A stretch of DNA of 64,000 nucleotides from Candidatus Coatesiibacteriota bacterium (GCA_030602715.1 JAUVZD010000011.1:47961-111960), one strand, 5' to 3'. Shown: positions 1 through 9,560, numbered from the stretch's first letter. Notes: generated from the letters alone by a model not told the origin. Translations and numbers: made by a program.

Positions 1-47
1 TCTAATGCATGCATATCTTATCTCCAAGAAAAAAGGAGGTAAAAAAC

Positions 48-329
48 ATGAGAATCAACAAACTCGCTTTTTGGGTAGTTTTCACAGCGTTATTCTTGCT
101 GATGGGAATGACCACCAATCAAGCAATCGCCGAGGATGACGATCTAGTGTGGGTGGACGAGGATGGAACCATCTGGATTAATGACAACTTTGATGGAGTT
201 GACCCCGACGATGATATCAACGACTATCACAACTGGATAGCCTTTCCAGATGACTACGATGATATTGAAATTCCGCCAGTTCCGGAGGTTACCGTCATAG
301 ATGATACAGAAGCGGAGGACTCAGAATAG
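48..329 (+). CDS. small acidic secreted protein, unknown function
   Basis: 93 residues. The ATG at 48 follows a strong AAAGGAGG site, so it is preferred over the upstream in-frame ATG at 9. An N-terminal basic stretch and hydrophobic core ending near AIA form a clear signal peptide. The mature part is extremely Asp/Glu-rich, with one WVDEDGTIWI segment and runs of Asp; it could bind divalent cations, but that is inference. No family is recognised. It lies upstream of, and points toward, the minus-strand hicBA locus. Confidence 0.6.
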   Translation: MRINKLAFWVVFTALFLLMGMTTNQAIAEDDDLVWVDEDGTIWINDNFDGVDPDDDINDYHNWIAFPDDYDDIEIPPVPEVTVIDDTEAEDSE

Positions 330-350
330 ATTTTATCAGTAAAAACAAAC

Positions 351-375
351 CCCCAGCCCTGCACTCAGGCTGGGG
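351..375 (-). terminator. rho-independent terminator of the hicBA locus (possibly bidirectional)
   Basis: Arms CCCCAGCC and GGCTGGGG enclose a 9-nt loop. Read on the minus strand the hairpin is followed by a T-rich tract. The same arms recur at 768-792 on the other side of hicBA. Confidence 0.7.
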
Positions 376-396
376 TGAACTATCTTAGAAATCAGG

Positions 397-507
397 TCAG
401 CTCTTCTCTCTTAAGCGTTCTCCATCTGTCTGATGGTCAACCTAATAACCAAACTTCTTCAATGCTCTCACCAATCTATTGCCGGATATTATTGGAAGCT
501 TTGTCAA
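397..507 (-). pseudogene. hicA: hicA-like toxin remnant
   Basis: Immediately after the hicB stop, the minus strand reads LTKLPIISGNRLVRALKKFG from a TTG at 507. This is the N-terminus expected of a HicA mRNA interferase (consensus of the type TKLP.ISG..L..AL.K.G). A TAG at 442-444 interrupts it. The frame resumes with VDHQTDGERLREKS and ends at a TGA at 397-399. The segment with the catalytic His (the GSH motif) and the C-terminal half are missing. HicA toxins are about 60-80 residues, so this copy cannot be functional. Confidence 0.75.
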
Positions 508-514
508 GAGCTAC

Positions 515-721
515 TTATACCTCAACAATGGCTTCATTTATCGGTGGAGGAATTGGCTCACCGTGTTTTTCCAGGCTCTCTATATAACCCTTTATTGCAT
601 CCTGGATATTTTCCAGAGCTTTCTGGTATGTATCACCCTGGGATACACAACCCGGCAGAACTGGACACTCTGCGATGAAGACCCCGTCTTCACCTTGCTC
701 AATTATCACCCGATATTTCAT
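515..721 (-). CDS. hicB: HicB-family antitoxin
   Basis: 68 residues from the ATG at 721, giving the typical HicB start MKYRVIIEQ. The body has the RNase H-like HicB core (GVFIAECPVLPGCVSQGDTY, then ALENIQDAIKGYIE). There is no C-terminal DNA-binding domain, so this is the short HicB form. HicB normally binds and neutralises HicA; here the hicA copy downstream is broken. A TATAAT box at 729-734 lies only 8 nt before the ATG and there is no Shine-Dalgarno site, so the transcript is probably leaderless. An in-frame ATG at 748 would lie upstream of that promoter and is less likely. Confidence 0.8.
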   Translation of the reverse strand: MKYRVIIEQGEDGVFIAECPVLPGCVSQGDTYQKALENIQDAIKGYIESLEKHGEPIPPPINEAIVEV

Positions 722-767
722 ACTAATTATTATATCAAAAATGCGCATAAAAAACCAAACAAAAAAG

Positions 768-792
768 CCCCAGCCCTATCAAAAGGCTGGGG
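768..792 (-). terminator. rho-independent terminator of pckA
   Basis: CCCCAGCC / GGCTGGGG arms with a 9-nt loop, 30 bp past the pckA stop, followed on the minus strand by CTTTTTTG. Its arms are identical to the hairpin at 351-375. Confidence 0.85.
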
Positions 793-821
793 TTGACAAT
801 TCACTTGTTGATACAGACGTT

Positions 822-2585
822 TTACCCGCAGACCGCCTCCATTATCTCCGGCTCCAGATTGAATTTCTCCAGGAAAGCCCTGCGCTCCTCCTTCATCTTC
901 GCCACCCAGGCGTTATATTCGTCCAGCCTGCCCTCCTTCTCAAAGAACCGTCGGGGCTCAAGTATCTCAGCGGGGACTTTTTTTAGCAGTTCGGCATTTT
1001 CCGGCGCATCCGGATCGGCAATCTCATAGCCGAAGTCGGGGTCCTTCTTCCAGACGATCTTGCCGGCGAGCATCGCCTCCAGCATTGCCGAGGAGTGGCG
1101 AATCTTCACCTTGAGCGCACGCCCCTCCTGCTCGGCTCGGGCGTCGCCGCCGATATATCCGGTGTTCATAATCCACAAGTCCACATCCTTCAACGTCTCC
1201 GCCAGCTTGCTGAAGCGCTCCGCCTGAAGTCCCATAGTTTGGGGGAAGAAGGGTTGAGTGAAAGGCGAGCGTGTCTTACCCCGCTCTTTGCCGGCTGCGG
1301 AGGTCTTGGAGGTCTCCCCCAGCATGAAATAGCCCGCCGCCTGCTCAGGACATACGAAGCGGGCTATGCCCGGCGTTGCCGCATCATCCCCCTCATCACG
1401 ATTGAGGATGCCCATAGACCCCACCGGTGGAAGGTGCTGGGGGTCGGCGGCGTCCTTGATGGCGGACATGGGGATGATGGAGCGACCGTTCTCGGTCCAC
1501 ATCACGAAATCCCAGCCGTCGGCGGGGATACCCAGCTCGTCCACCACCTCCTCAAACTTCACCTCACCCTTGATATATTTATCCACATTCTCAGCTTGTG
1601 CTCCGGTCTCTATCAATATATCCCGCCACCGCTCCACATCTTGAGGTGAAAGTTCCTTTTTGGAGAAATCGTAGATGCCGTCGGGATTGATGAAGTTGTT
1701 CTCCAGCCAGGCGCTGGGATCTATAGTGCCACGGTAGATGGTCGGCTCCGCCTTCTCGGTCAGCCCGAAGGTCTTGGCGAAACACCCGTTCTCGGTAACG
1801 GTTACCTGTCCCCCTTCCCAGAGGCAGACCATATCATCCTGAGACGGCTTGGTCAGCTTACCCTGTTTGCTGAAGGTGGTGGTGGTCTTGCCGGTGCCGG
1901 AGAGTCCCATAATGGTCATGGTGACCGGCGGCTCATCCCCAATCTTCACAATCTTCGCCCCGGCGTGCATCACCAGTCCCCCTTGGCGATAGACATATTC
2001 ATTCAGCATACGCAGGGCGCCCTTCTTGGACTCGCCGAAATAGTCGGAGCCGATGACATAGGTAACGAAATTCTCCAAATCCACCAGCATAGCCACCTTG
2101 CCGGGCATATCCACAGGGATACATCCAGCGGTAAATACCAGCTGAAAGAGAGGTTCAAACGGTTTTGCTAACTGCTCCGGACTCTCCACCCGTTCCCGGG
2201 GGAAGGTGAGGGTCTTCTGCATACCGGCCAGGTTCGCCGATTCAAGGGAATAATACCATCTGACCGGGTAGGCAAAATCACCCAGACCCAAATAAGTTTC
2301 AATAGCTATCAGCTTTCCACTATCCTCAATATACTTCTTCTGGAACTGGATGAGCTCCTCCGCCTTTGCCGGGTCTATGGTCTCGCTGGAATACCTGCCC
2401 GCTTGGGATTCATCCGCTATGATATAAGTATACTGCGCCTTACGGGCTTTGAAGCGGGTTATCTTATCCAGGTTGTTATAGGCTGAGGTCAACACCGAGG
2501 GGACATGCTTGAGGGTCAACTCACGGAGCTCCTCTTGACTGGGGTTGGTGATCACCTCAACATTGAAGGAAAGTTCTTTAGCCAT
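822..2585 (-). CDS. pckA: phosphoenolpyruvate carboxykinase (ATP type)
   Basis: 587 residues. It interconverts oxaloacetate + ATP and PEP + CO2 + ADP. The P-loop GLSGTGKTTT near residue 228 is the ATP-class kinase-1a motif (GTP enzymes have a Cys-containing loop). GSDYFGESKKGALRMLNEY precedes it, as in ATP-type enzymes. A C-terminal TSKTSAAGKERGKT stretch corresponds to the conserved segment near the adenine site. The protein is somewhat longer than the usual 530-540 residues and is a divergent member. Start: the ATG at 2585 has AAGGAG 5 nt upstream; the in-frame GTG at 2591 overlaps that site. It has its own promoter and terminator. With ppdK nearby it feeds the C3/C4 node. Confidence 0.93.
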   Translation of the reverse strand: MAKELSFNVEVITNPSQEELRELTLKHVPSVLTSAYNNLDKITRFKARKAQYTYIIADESQAGRYSSETIDPAKAEELIQFQKKYIEDSGKLIAIETYLGLGDFAYPVRWYYSLESANLAGMQKTLTFPRERVESPEQLAKPFEPLFQLVFTAGCIPVDMPGKVAMLVDLENFVTYVIGSDYFGESKKGALRMLNEYVYRQGGLVMHAGAKIVKIGDEPPVTMTIMGLSGTGKTTTTFSKQGKLTKPSQDDMVCLWEGGQVTVTENGCFAKTFGLTEKAEPTIYRGTIDPSAWLENNFINPDGIYDFSKKELSPQDVERWRDILIETGAQAENVDKYIKGEVKFEEVVDELGIPADGWDFVMWTENGRSIIPMSAIKDAADPQHLPPVGSMGILNRDEGDDAATPGIARFVCPEQAAGYFMLGETSKTSAAGKERGKTRSPFTQPFFPQTMGLQAERFSKLAETLKDVDLWIMNTGYIGGDARAEQEGRALKVKIRHSSAMLEAMLAGKIVWKKDPDFGYEIADPDAPENAELLKKVPAEILEPRRFFEKEGRLDEYNAWVAKMKEERRAFLEKFNLEPEIMEAVCG

Positions 2586-2636
2586 CTCCACTCCTTAGGG
2601 ACGGGATAAAGCTTGTGAAAAAATGTTCAAGAATAT

Positions 2637-2665
2637 ATTGTATCAACAAAAAACCCCCATGTCAA
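2637..2665 (-). promoter_or_regulatory. promoter of pckA
   Basis: TTGACA, 17-bp spacer, TACAAT on the minus strand, about 50 bp before the start codon; near-consensus housekeeping promoter. Confidence 0.8.
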
Positions 2666-2738
2666 AGGAAATCGTTAGGGTTTTCCTCAAAATTTACCGG
2701 AAATTCAGGTTAATCAATTTTGATTGGCCCAATCCCCC

Positions 2739-3491
2739 TTACTCACCCTCCCAGCCCCGTGCCTTAACCACACCCCGCCAGAAGCCCTTGCGCAAAAAGT
2801 GGTTATCGTCCACATCTATCATCTGATAGAACATAGGCATATTCATGGTAAACGCCATCTCACAGGGGGGTAGATAACTGCGCATAGCCATATCGGAGGA
2901 GCCCAAGACCGCCCGGGGTTTATCCGGGTCGGCGTAGTTCACGAACGGATCAAGCAGAGAACAGCCGGAGCCCATAGTGGCTATGACCACATCGTCGGCG
3001 GGGTCAACGGTATAATAGTGCGCCCCGGTTATTAACGGCGCCAGCCGATCCGGGTCGGCAAAGAGGGTTACAGAAGTCATCCTGTCGGTATGCTCCACCC
3101 GAAAGGGACCCAAAAGGGTGTATTTTTCCCGGGGTCGGCGTCGTTTGGCGTCGTCCATCATCTCCTCTACAAGCTCCCTGCTCGCTTTGAGCCCCTCATC
3201 ACCATAGAGAAAATCAACGAAATCCTCCCGGTTGAGATGAGGCTCTGCCCCGCAGAGGTAGCGCCCTCCACCCCCACAGCCGGACCGCTCCTTGGTAAGA
3301 ACCAGGGTCCTATCTTTCTCCCAGGCGGGGTAGAAGGAGAAGACACAGGCATGACCCTCCTCTGGAGGATATACCACAGGTTCAAAGGGCTCCACCTCAT
3401 CTGCATCATACAAGGCAACAATCGGTCGGTCATAGTGGAGAAGCCCGAGGAATTCTTTCAGCCTGTCCTGCACCTCTTTTGCATCCATCAT
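2739..3491 (-). CDS. DUF169 family protein
   Basis: 250 residues, cytoplasmic, no signal peptide. The features match the DUF169 family: an N-terminal helix-rich part (LKEFLGLLHYDRPIVALY), a Cys/Gly-rich loop SGCGGGGRYLCG near residue 70, and the later motif ATMGSGCSLLDPF. The conserved cysteines suggest a metal or cofactor site; the biochemical role is not established in the family. It is followed by a short gap and pckA; the upstream neighbour is an EamA permease. Start chosen from GGGGAGAGG next to tandem ATGs. Confidence 0.8.
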   Translation of the reverse strand: MMDAKEVQDRLKEFLGLLHYDRPIVALYDADEVEPFEPVVYPPEEGHACVFSFYPAWEKDRTLVLTKERSGCGGGGRYLCGAEPHLNREDFVDFLYGDEGLKASRELVEEMMDDAKRRRPREKYTLLGPFRVEHTDRMTSVTLFADPDRLAPLITGAHYYTVDPADDVVIATMGSGCSLLDPFVNYADPDKPRAVLGSSDMAMRSYLPPCEMAFTMNMPMFYQMIDVDDNHFLRKGFWRGVVKARGWEGE

Positions 3492-3550
3492 CCTCTCCCC
3501 TTATTTTCAGTTGGGTTAACTTTTAGCCTATATTACTCAAACCAATCACT

Positions 3551-4426
3551 CTAACCCCGTAAGCCGATTACCAACACTCCTGAAGCGATGATACACGCTC
3601 CCAAGATGCGCCACAATATCGGTCGTTCTCTATAGAAGATAACCCCCATGGTGGCGCCGAAGGCTATGCTTACCTCCCGCACCCCGCTCACATAAGCCAG
3701 GGGGGCTAAGGTCATCGCCCACAACGAGAAGATATAACTGAAGGGGAAAACAACCCCCCCGGCGATCACCTGCTTCCAGGACACTCTAATTTCATTTAGA
3801 ATAAATTTCCTGCGAAAGATCAAGATAAAAGGCGTAAGGATGAGGAAAGTCGCCATTATCAGAAAATACATGTAGTGATAAGGTGGAAGGTAGGCTATTC
3901 CGATCTTATCAACAGAGTAAAAACCCCAAAGGGTTAAACCCACTCCAACGGACAGAAGAACTGTGCGCAGATTCACCGGGCGGGGATTGTTCCTTCCCCG
4001 GCGCATCAACATGAACACCCCCAGCACCACCACAGCAATGCCTAAAGTTCCCCACAAGGAGGGGAACTCCTTGAACAGGACTGTGGAAAATAAAGCGGTA
4101 AATACTATCCCTGAGCCCCGAGCGATGGGATAAGCCAAGGAGATATCACCGTAGGTATAAGCGGAGGTGAGCAGGAAAAAATATACAGCGTGGATGCAAC
4201 CGGTGGCTAGAAGGAAACCCCAGGCGGGCCAAGCCAGGTCGGAAATGTCAAAGGTTATGACGACCGGAATGGTATAGACCACCACCATAAAGCCGACCAC
4301 CAGCCACAGCGTTACCAGCTTATCCTCGCCGCCCTTGACGAAGAAGTTCCACAGAGCGTGGGTCAAAGCGGCGCAGATTATGAGGATGAAGGGCAGGAAG
4401 GGCATAAGTTGCCAAGATAGTAGCAT
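3551..4426 (-). CDS. EamA-family (DMT superfamily) permease
   Basis: 291 residues with about ten hydrophobic helices in two homologous halves, as in EamA/RhaT-type drug/metabolite transporters. The second half carries the characteristic FSYIFSLWAMTLAPLAYVSG and IAFGATMGVIFYRERP segments. The substrate cannot be told from sequence. An ATG at 4405 (MPFLPF) is an alternative start. It probably shares a transcript with the DUF169 gene downstream (59-bp gap). Confidence 0.85.
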   Translation of the reverse strand: MLLSWQLMPFLPFILIICAALTHALWNFFVKGGEDKLVTLWLVVGFMVVVYTIPVVITFDISDLAWPAWGFLLATGCIHAVYFFLLTSAYTYGDISLAYPIARGSGIVFTALFSTVLFKEFPSLWGTLGIAVVVLGVFMLMRRGRNNPRPVNLRTVLLSVGVGLTLWGFYSVDKIGIAYLPPYHYMYFLIMATFLILTPFILIFRRKFILNEIRVSWKQVIAGGVVFPFSYIFSLWAMTLAPLAYVSGVREVSIAFGATMGVIFYRERPILWRILGACIIASGVLVIGLRG

Positions 4427-4502
4427 AAATCTTAAGAGACGAGAGCCTTTTTGTTTCCTCTACAAAAAGGATTATCCGCTGATATTAAACTAAAAAATTT
4501 GA

Positions 4503-4527
4503 AACCAGGGGCATTGAACCCCTGGTT
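4503..4527 (-). terminator. rho-independent terminator of ppdK
   Basis: Arms AACCAGGGG / CCCCTGGTT around a short loop, followed on the minus strand by TCAAATTTTTT; 36 bp past the ppdK stop. Confidence 0.85.
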
Positions 4528-4562
4528 AATATCGGAGCGGTTCAAGAGACTTGCTCAATCTA

Positions 4563-7310
4563 TTACTTCTTTTCCTTCTTCCTCTCCTCCTCCTTCTTCT
4601 GCTCCCTCTCCTCAAGCACCGCCTGGGCGGCGGCAAGACGGGCGATGGGTACCCGATAGGGGGAACAGGAGACATAATCCAAGCCCAAGCGGTGGCAGAA
4701 CTTCACCGAATCCGGGTCTCCGCCGTGCTCACCGCAGATGCCCAACTTGATATCCTTTCGTTTTCCGCGCCCTTTCTGCACACAGATTTCCATCAACTGA
4801 CCTACCCCGTCAAAGTCTATGGTCTGGAAGGGGTCCCGTCTGAGGATGCCTTTGGAAGTATAATAAGCCAGGAACTTTCCGGCGTCGTCACGGGAGAAGC
4901 CGAAAGCGGTCTGGGTCAAGTCGTTGGTGCCGAAGGAGAAGAACTCCGCCACCTCGGCGATCTGGTCGGCGACCAAAGCGGCTCGGGGAAGCTCTATCAT
5001 AGTCCCTATCTTATACTCCAGCCGCACGCCCTGCTCCTCAAAGACCTTCTCCGCCACATCGCGCACCACCTCAGCTTGAAGCTCAAGCTCTTTGGCGATG
5101 CCCACCAAAGGAATCATTATCTCCGGCTTGACCTCTTTCCCCTCTTTGGACACCGCACAGGCTGCCTCCAGGATGGCTCGGGCTTGCATGGCGGTTATCT
5201 GGGGATAGACCACCCCTAAACGACAACCACGATGACCGAGCATGGGATTGGTTTCCGCCAAGCTCTCAACCTTGAATTTCAACTCCTCGTTGCTTACCCC
5301 CATCTTCTTCGCCAAATCCACTATCTCGTGCTCATCATCCGGCAAAAACTCGTGCAGGGGCGGGTCAAGGGTTCTGATGGTAACCGGAAGCCCCTCCATA
5401 ACCCGAAAGATACCCACAAAGTCCTCCCTCTGCATGGGCAGAATCTTAGCCAGAGCTTGCTCCCGTCCGGATGGGCTGTCGGCAAGAATCATCTCCCGCA
5501 CCGCATCAATGCGGTCCCCCTCAAAGAACATATGCTCGGTGCGACACAGCCCTATTCCCTCGGCGCCCAGCATGCGGGCAACATACGATTGATCGGGCTG
5601 GTCGGCGTTGGTAAAGACCCCCAACCGACGATACTCGTCCGACCAACTCATTATCTTATCAAAGAGCTGATAGGTGGGAGAATCCTCCGGCTTCATGTCC
5701 TTCTCTATCAACACACGAATGACATCCGAGGGCTGGGTGGGTAGCTCCCCTAGGATGACCTCGCCGGTTGAACCATCAAGGGAGATGAAGTCCCGGTCCT
5801 TGATGACGGTATCGTTGACGGTGATGGTGCGCTCCTGATAATCAATGTTCAGTTCATCACAACCAGCCACGCAGACGATACCCATCTGGCGGGCGACCAG
5901 CGCTGCGTGACTGGTCATCCCCCCTCGGCTGGTCAAGATGCCCTCAGCGACGGACATCCCCCGGATATCCTCCGGGCTGGTCTCCATGCGCACCAGAATT
6001 ACCGGCTCACCCTCACCGGCACGCTCCTCAGCCTCCTCCGGGAAGAAGCAGACCCGCCCGGAAGCGGCTCCCGGTCCGGCGTTCAATCCATGAGCAACCA
6101 CCCTACCCTCTTTTACCGCCTTCCTTTTCGCCTCCTGGTCAAAGATGGGACGGAGCAGTTGATTGAGTTGGTCCGGCTCCAGGCGCATCAAGGCTTGCTC
6201 TTTGGAGATCAACCCCTCCTCAACCATATCCACCGCTATCTTGATTGCCGCCAGACCGGTCCGTTTTCCCGCTCGGGTCTGTAACATCCACAGCTTGCCG
6301 TGCTCAAAGGTAAACTCCACATCCTGGACATCTTTGTAGTGCTCCTCTAATTTGTGGCGTATCCCATCCAGCTCTTTATATATCTTGGGCATCTCCTTTT
6401 CCAGGTCGGAGATGGGATGGGGATTGCGGATGCCGGCGACTACATCCTCGCCCTGGGCATCTATCAGATACTCGCCGAAGAAACTGTTCTCTCCAGTTGC
6501 CGGGTCACGGGTAAAAGCCACCCCGGTTCCGCTCTCCTCGCCGGTGTTGCCGAAAACCATAGCCTGCACATTAACCGCCGTGCCCCAGTCGTCGGGGATG
6601 TAATTCAACTGGCGGTAAGCGATAGCCCGGGGGTTATCCCAGGAGCTGAATACCGCATCTATAGCCCCCCAGAGCTGGTCGGAGGGGTTGTCGGGAAAGT
6701 CCAGACCCAACCGTTCTTTAATCATCCCCTTAAATCGGCGCACCAGCTCCTTGAGGTCCTCGGTGGTCAGGTCTATATCCTGCTCCACACCCTTTTCAGC
6801 CTTCATCTCCTCAATTATAGCCTCAAAGGGGTCGGTCTCTTCTTTGCTCTCCGGCCTTAAGTCCATGACTACATCGCCATACATCTGCACAAAACGGCGA
6901 TAACTGTCCCAGGCGGCACGGGGATTGTCCATGGAATCAGCCAAACCCCCTACCGTCTCGTCGTTTAAGCCGATGTTCAACACCGTATCCATCATACCGG
7001 GCATGGAGACCCGAGCCCCGGAACGAACCGAGACCAGCAGTGGGTTAGCCTTATCCCCGAAGCCCCGCCCCATGACCTTCTCCAATTTAGCCAGAGCCTC
7101 CTCCACCTGCTTCTTCATCCCCTGCGGGTATTTCTTGTTTCTATAGAAATACACGCAGGCTTCCGTGGTTATGGTGAAGCCGGGAGGGACGGGGATACCG
7201 ATGACAGCCATCTCCGCCAGGTTACTTCCCTTTCCTCCCAGTAAGTTGCGCAACTCTTTAGACCCTTCGGCCAAATCTCCGCTGAAGAAATAGACATGTT
7301 TGTCTGCCAT
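4563..7310 (-). CDS. ppdK: pyruvate, phosphate dikinase
   Basis: 915 residues. It catalyses ATP + Pi + pyruvate to AMP + PPi + PEP, reversibly, in the cytosol. An N-terminal ATP-grasp domain ([10 protein letters not shown] at about 27) is followed by the phosphohistidine domain with [15 protein letters not shown] (catalytic His near 464) and the C-terminal PEP-binding barrel ending in CGEHGGDP (catalytic Cys near 856). The C-terminus is a Lys/Glu tail. Start: the ATG at 7310 (MADKHVYFF) with GGGAGGA upstream matches the family; frame extends to 7391 without a better start. It is usually around 880 residues, so it is full length. Confidence 0.96.
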   Translation of the reverse strand: MADKHVYFFSGDLAEGSKELRNLLGGKGSNLAEMAVIGIPVPPGFTITTEACVYFYRNKKYPQGMKKQVEEALAKLEKVMGRGFGDKANPLLVSVRSGARVSMPGMMDTVLNIGLNDETVGGLADSMDNPRAAWDSYRRFVQMYGDVVMDLRPESKEETDPFEAIIEEMKAEKGVEQDIDLTTEDLKELVRRFKGMIKERLGLDFPDNPSDQLWGAIDAVFSSWDNPRAIAYRQLNYIPDDWGTAVNVQAMVFGNTGEESGTGVAFTRDPATGENSFFGEYLIDAQGEDVVAGIRNPHPISDLEKEMPKIYKELDGIRHKLEEHYKDVQDVEFTFEHGKLWMLQTRAGKRTGLAAIKIAVDMVEEGLISKEQALMRLEPDQLNQLLRPIFDQEAKRKAVKEGRVVAHGLNAGPGAASGRVCFFPEEAEERAGEGEPVILVRMETSPEDIRGMSVAEGILTSRGGMTSHAALVARQMGIVCVAGCDELNIDYQERTITVNDTVIKDRDFISLDGSTGEVILGELPTQPSDVIRVLIEKDMKPEDSPTYQLFDKIMSWSDEYRRLGVFTNADQPDQSYVARMLGAEGIGLCRTEHMFFEGDRIDAVREMILADSPSGREQALAKILPMQREDFVGIFRVMEGLPVTIRTLDPPLHEFLPDDEHEIVDLAKKMGVSNEELKFKVESLAETNPMLGHRGCRLGVVYPQITAMQARAILEAACAVSKEGKEVKPEIMIPLVGIAKELELQAEVVRDVAEKVFEEQGVRLEYKIGTMIELPRAALVADQIAEVAEFFSFGTNDLTQTAFGFSRDDAGKFLAYYTSKGILRRDPFQTIDFDGVGQLMEICVQKGRGKRKDIKLGICGEHGGDPDSVKFCHRLGLDYVSCSPYRVPIARLAAAQAVLEEREQKKEEERKKEKK

Positions 7311-7371
7311 CAAAATCCTCCCAAAAGCACTGAAAATGACCTGAAATTTTTTCGGTTCTAGAATGTGAAGA

Positions 7372-7377
7372 ATTATA
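7372..7377 (-). promoter_or_regulatory. extended -10 promoter element of ppdK
   Basis: TGGTATAAT on the minus strand, 62 bp upstream of the ppdK ATG. No good -35 is seen at 17 bp, which fits an extended -10 promoter. Confidence 0.5.
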
Positions 7378-7429
7378 CCACATCTAAACAAGATTTTGTT
7401 CGCTTTTTCACAAAATTGCTCAGATTAAC

Positions 7430-8362
7430 TCACTCCTCCGCCAAAATCTCATAAAGACGAAGGAGTAAACCATAGCTCAAGCCCCACCAGCAGACCTGAA
7501 CCGCATCCTTCTCCAAGAAGCGCATAAACTCCTGCAAGACCAGCGTCCCGGCAAGTATGATCGCCGCCCGCTCCGGCTCAAATGGCATCCGCTCTCCACG
7601 CTCCTCTTGACCTAAAGGGGCTAATGCGGCGACGGTCCCGGCGACATCATCGGCGGTGAGCGACTCGCCGTGGATAGCGTCTCGTTCGTATTGCGCAAGT
7701 CCCAGCTTGAGGGCGATGAGCGCCACCGCCGTCCCCCCAACCACCACCAGCGGAACCGCCCCAACTTTCCTAAGCCATCCCCCTTCCTCCTCCTGTAACT
7801 GCTTGCGGATGTAATCCTGCAATCCGGACAGGTCATCGTTTGACGTCGGTGCCTCGGGGATGAACCTCTCGGTCAAGCGCAGTGAACCCAAAGGCAGTGA
7901 AACGGATTCTCGGATGACAGCCCCACTGCCCAGGCTCAATTGGGCGCTTCCGGCACCGATATCCAGGACAACCACATCGCCGGGAAGCTCCAAGCTGGTT
8001 GTAGCTGAGAGGAAGGAGAGCTCCGCCTCCTTTTGGGGGGTAATCAGGGCTATCCTCAGCCCAATCTGCTCATAGACCCTATCGCTGAAGTTCTGCCAGT
8101 TATCCGCCCGGCGGAGGAGCCCGGTGGCTACAGCCAAATAAGCCTCCACCTCAGCCTCATCCATCCTCCTGGAAAAATCCACCAAAGCGTCCAAGCCGTC
8201 TTTCAAAGCCTCGGGGGATAACTCCCCGCTCTCCTCCACTCCCTTGCCCAATCTGGTGGTGACCAGCGCCTCATCAATGATGACCGGCGGCTTCCCCTCC
8301 AGAACATCGGCGATAAGCAGAAGGGCGGAGTTTGAACCCACATCAACAGCAGACAGGCGCAC
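7430..8362 (-). CDS. Ppx/GppA-family phosphatase
   Basis: 310 residues, ASKHA fold. It starts MRLSAVDVGSNSALLLIADV, the family's phosphate-1 motif, followed by AVATGLLRRADN and VVLDIGAGSAQLSLG (phosphate-2). The family hydrolyses polyphosphate or pppGpp; at about 310 residues this is the short form without the C-terminal HD domain, so the substrate is open. The start lies 4 bp past the stop of the PHP gene, so the two are cotranscribed. Confidence 0.88.
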   Translation of the reverse strand: MRLSAVDVGSNSALLLIADVLEGKPPVIIDEALVTTRLGKGVEESGELSPEALKDGLDALVDFSRRMDEAEVEAYLAVATGLLRRADNWQNFSDRVYEQIGLRIALITPQKEAELSFLSATTSLELPGDVVVLDIGAGSAQLSLGSGAVIRESVSLPLGSLRLTERFIPEAPTSNDDLSGLQDYIRKQLQEEEGGWLRKVGAVPLVVVGGTAVALIALKLGLAQYERDAIHGESLTADDVAGTVAALAPLGQEERGERMPFEPERAAIILAGTLVLQEFMRFLEKDAVQVCWWGLSYGLLLRLYEILAEE

Positions 8363-8365
8363 CGC

Positions 8366-9256
8366 TCAACCCCCACGACCGATAGCCTGAAGCAATTCCT
8401 CAACTATCTTATATTTGCCCACTACATTCACCCCGATACGAATATTCGGCTTTATCCCGGGACCATGGAAGTCCGAGCCGGCTGAAGCGACCAGGTCCAG
8501 TCTCCGGGCAAGGTTGAAGAAGGCGTTTTGCATAGCTCCATCGTGATAGGTGGACCAGACCTCCAATCCCACCATACCGTGCTCCTTCAGTTCGGCGATC
8601 AACCCGGCGTCCTTGCTGGGGTCAAACTTCTCGCCGGGGTGAGCCAGAACCGGAGCCCCTCCAATCTCCCTCAGCAGTTCTATCGCCCCGGTGGTGGAAA
8701 TTCGTTCTACATGACAGTATGCCGGCTTCCCCTCCTGCAGGAAATCCTTGTCAAAGTAGTAATAGGGCTGTTCAGCGCGCTCTCCACCCTCACGATAGGG
8801 AAGTAGCCTGGCGTCGCGGTCGTTGGCGGGGTTGTTGATGATAGCCATTCCAAATATGGGACCGACCGGCACCTTACCCCTGGCGTATCTCGCCACATCC
8901 GAATCGGTGAAGACGAAGCCCAACTGGCGCAGTCTTTCCGCCCGTAGCTTTGCCTGCTTCCTCTTTGCCGAATCCAGCCTGGAGAGCTCCTCCACCAATC
9001 TCTCCTCAAAGGGATCCATAAAATATCCCAGAAGGTGAACCGTCCTCTCGCCGAGTCTGGTGGTCATCTCCACTCCGCATATCAGCTCCGGATTTGAGCC
9101 ACCGGGGGGCGTCTGGAGATATGCCTCGGTGGTGTCGTGGTCGGTGATGGAGACGGCGCACAGCCCGGCGGCGGAAGCCAATTGCAGAAGCTCGGCGGGA
9201 GGGACCTCGCCGTCGCTGGAGACCGAACTATGTAAATGTAGGTCTACGAGCTCCAT
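8366..9256 (-). CDS. PHP-domain metal-dependent phosphoesterase
   Basis: 296 residues from the ATG at 9256, MELVDLHLHSSVSSDGEV. Metal-ligand motifs of the PHP family are present: DLHLHS, then SITDHDT, then HPGEKF, then AGSDFHGPG. Related proteins include 3',5'-nucleoside bisphosphate phosphatases; the substrate here is unproven. In-frame ATGs at 9322 and further upstream are rejected because the promoter -10 (9321-9326) overlaps the 9322 codon. First gene of a two-gene operon with the Ppx/GppA protein. Confidence 0.85.
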   Translation of the reverse strand: MELVDLHLHSSVSSDGEVPPAELLQLASAAGLCAVSITDHDTTEAYLQTPPGGSNPELICGVEMTTRLGERTVHLLGYFMDPFEERLVEELSRLDSAKRKQAKLRAERLRQLGFVFTDSDVARYARGKVPVGPIFGMAIINNPANDRDARLLPYREGGERAEQPYYYFDKDFLQEGKPAYCHVERISTTGAIELLREIGGAPVLAHPGEKFDPSKDAGLIAELKEHGMVGLEVWSTYHDGAMQNAFFNLARRLDLVASAGSDFHGPGIKPNIRIGVNVVGKYKIVEELLQAIGRGG

Positions 9257-9320
9257 TAGAATATCTGAAACTTGTAAATGTTTGTCATCATCAAGGGATA
9301 ATGTAATTATTATTCTTGCC

Positions 9321-9349
9321 ATTTTACCACCAACTTGCCACCGTGTCAA
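9321..9349 (-). promoter_or_regulatory. promoter of the PHP-ppx operon
   Basis: TTGACA, 17 bp, TAAAAT on the minus strand. Its position places the transcript start downstream of the ATG at 9322 and supports the start at 9256. Confidence 0.75.
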
Positions 9350-9531
9350 GATTTTAGATTGTGGCAAGCAACAGTATTCGGTAGCCGACCTCCGGCTTCA
9401 GCTCATCGTTAGCGGTCTATGGCTGAGACCGGGATTCTGCTCAGGGAGATTTCCATCTATAGAATAAGCTAAAAGTAGCAGTTCCAATCTTCATCATCTA
9501 CCACACCCTCCAGCTTTCCCCGCCTACCAAT

Positions 9532-9560
9532 TTGCCTTTTCCCCCATTTCGGGTTATACT
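9532..9560 (+). promoter_or_regulatory. promoter of the DUF6599-like/DUF362/polyferredoxin cluster
   Basis: TTGCCT, 17 bp, TATACT. The roughly 400-bp gap 9257-9664 holds this and the divergent promoter at 9321-9349. The sequence between them, 9350-9530, has no ORF or recognised RNA. Confidence 0.6.

Noticed and set aside
4551-5219. 222-codon open frame on the plus strand
   Set aside because: It lies entirely antisense to ppdK, has no ribosome site and no family features; a shadow of high-GC coding sequence.
9400-9480. CTGAGA-containing segment as a thiamine-pyrophosphate riboswitch
   Set aside because: Only the short CTGAGA box is present; the second conserved block and the P1 pairing are missing, and no thiamine gene follows.
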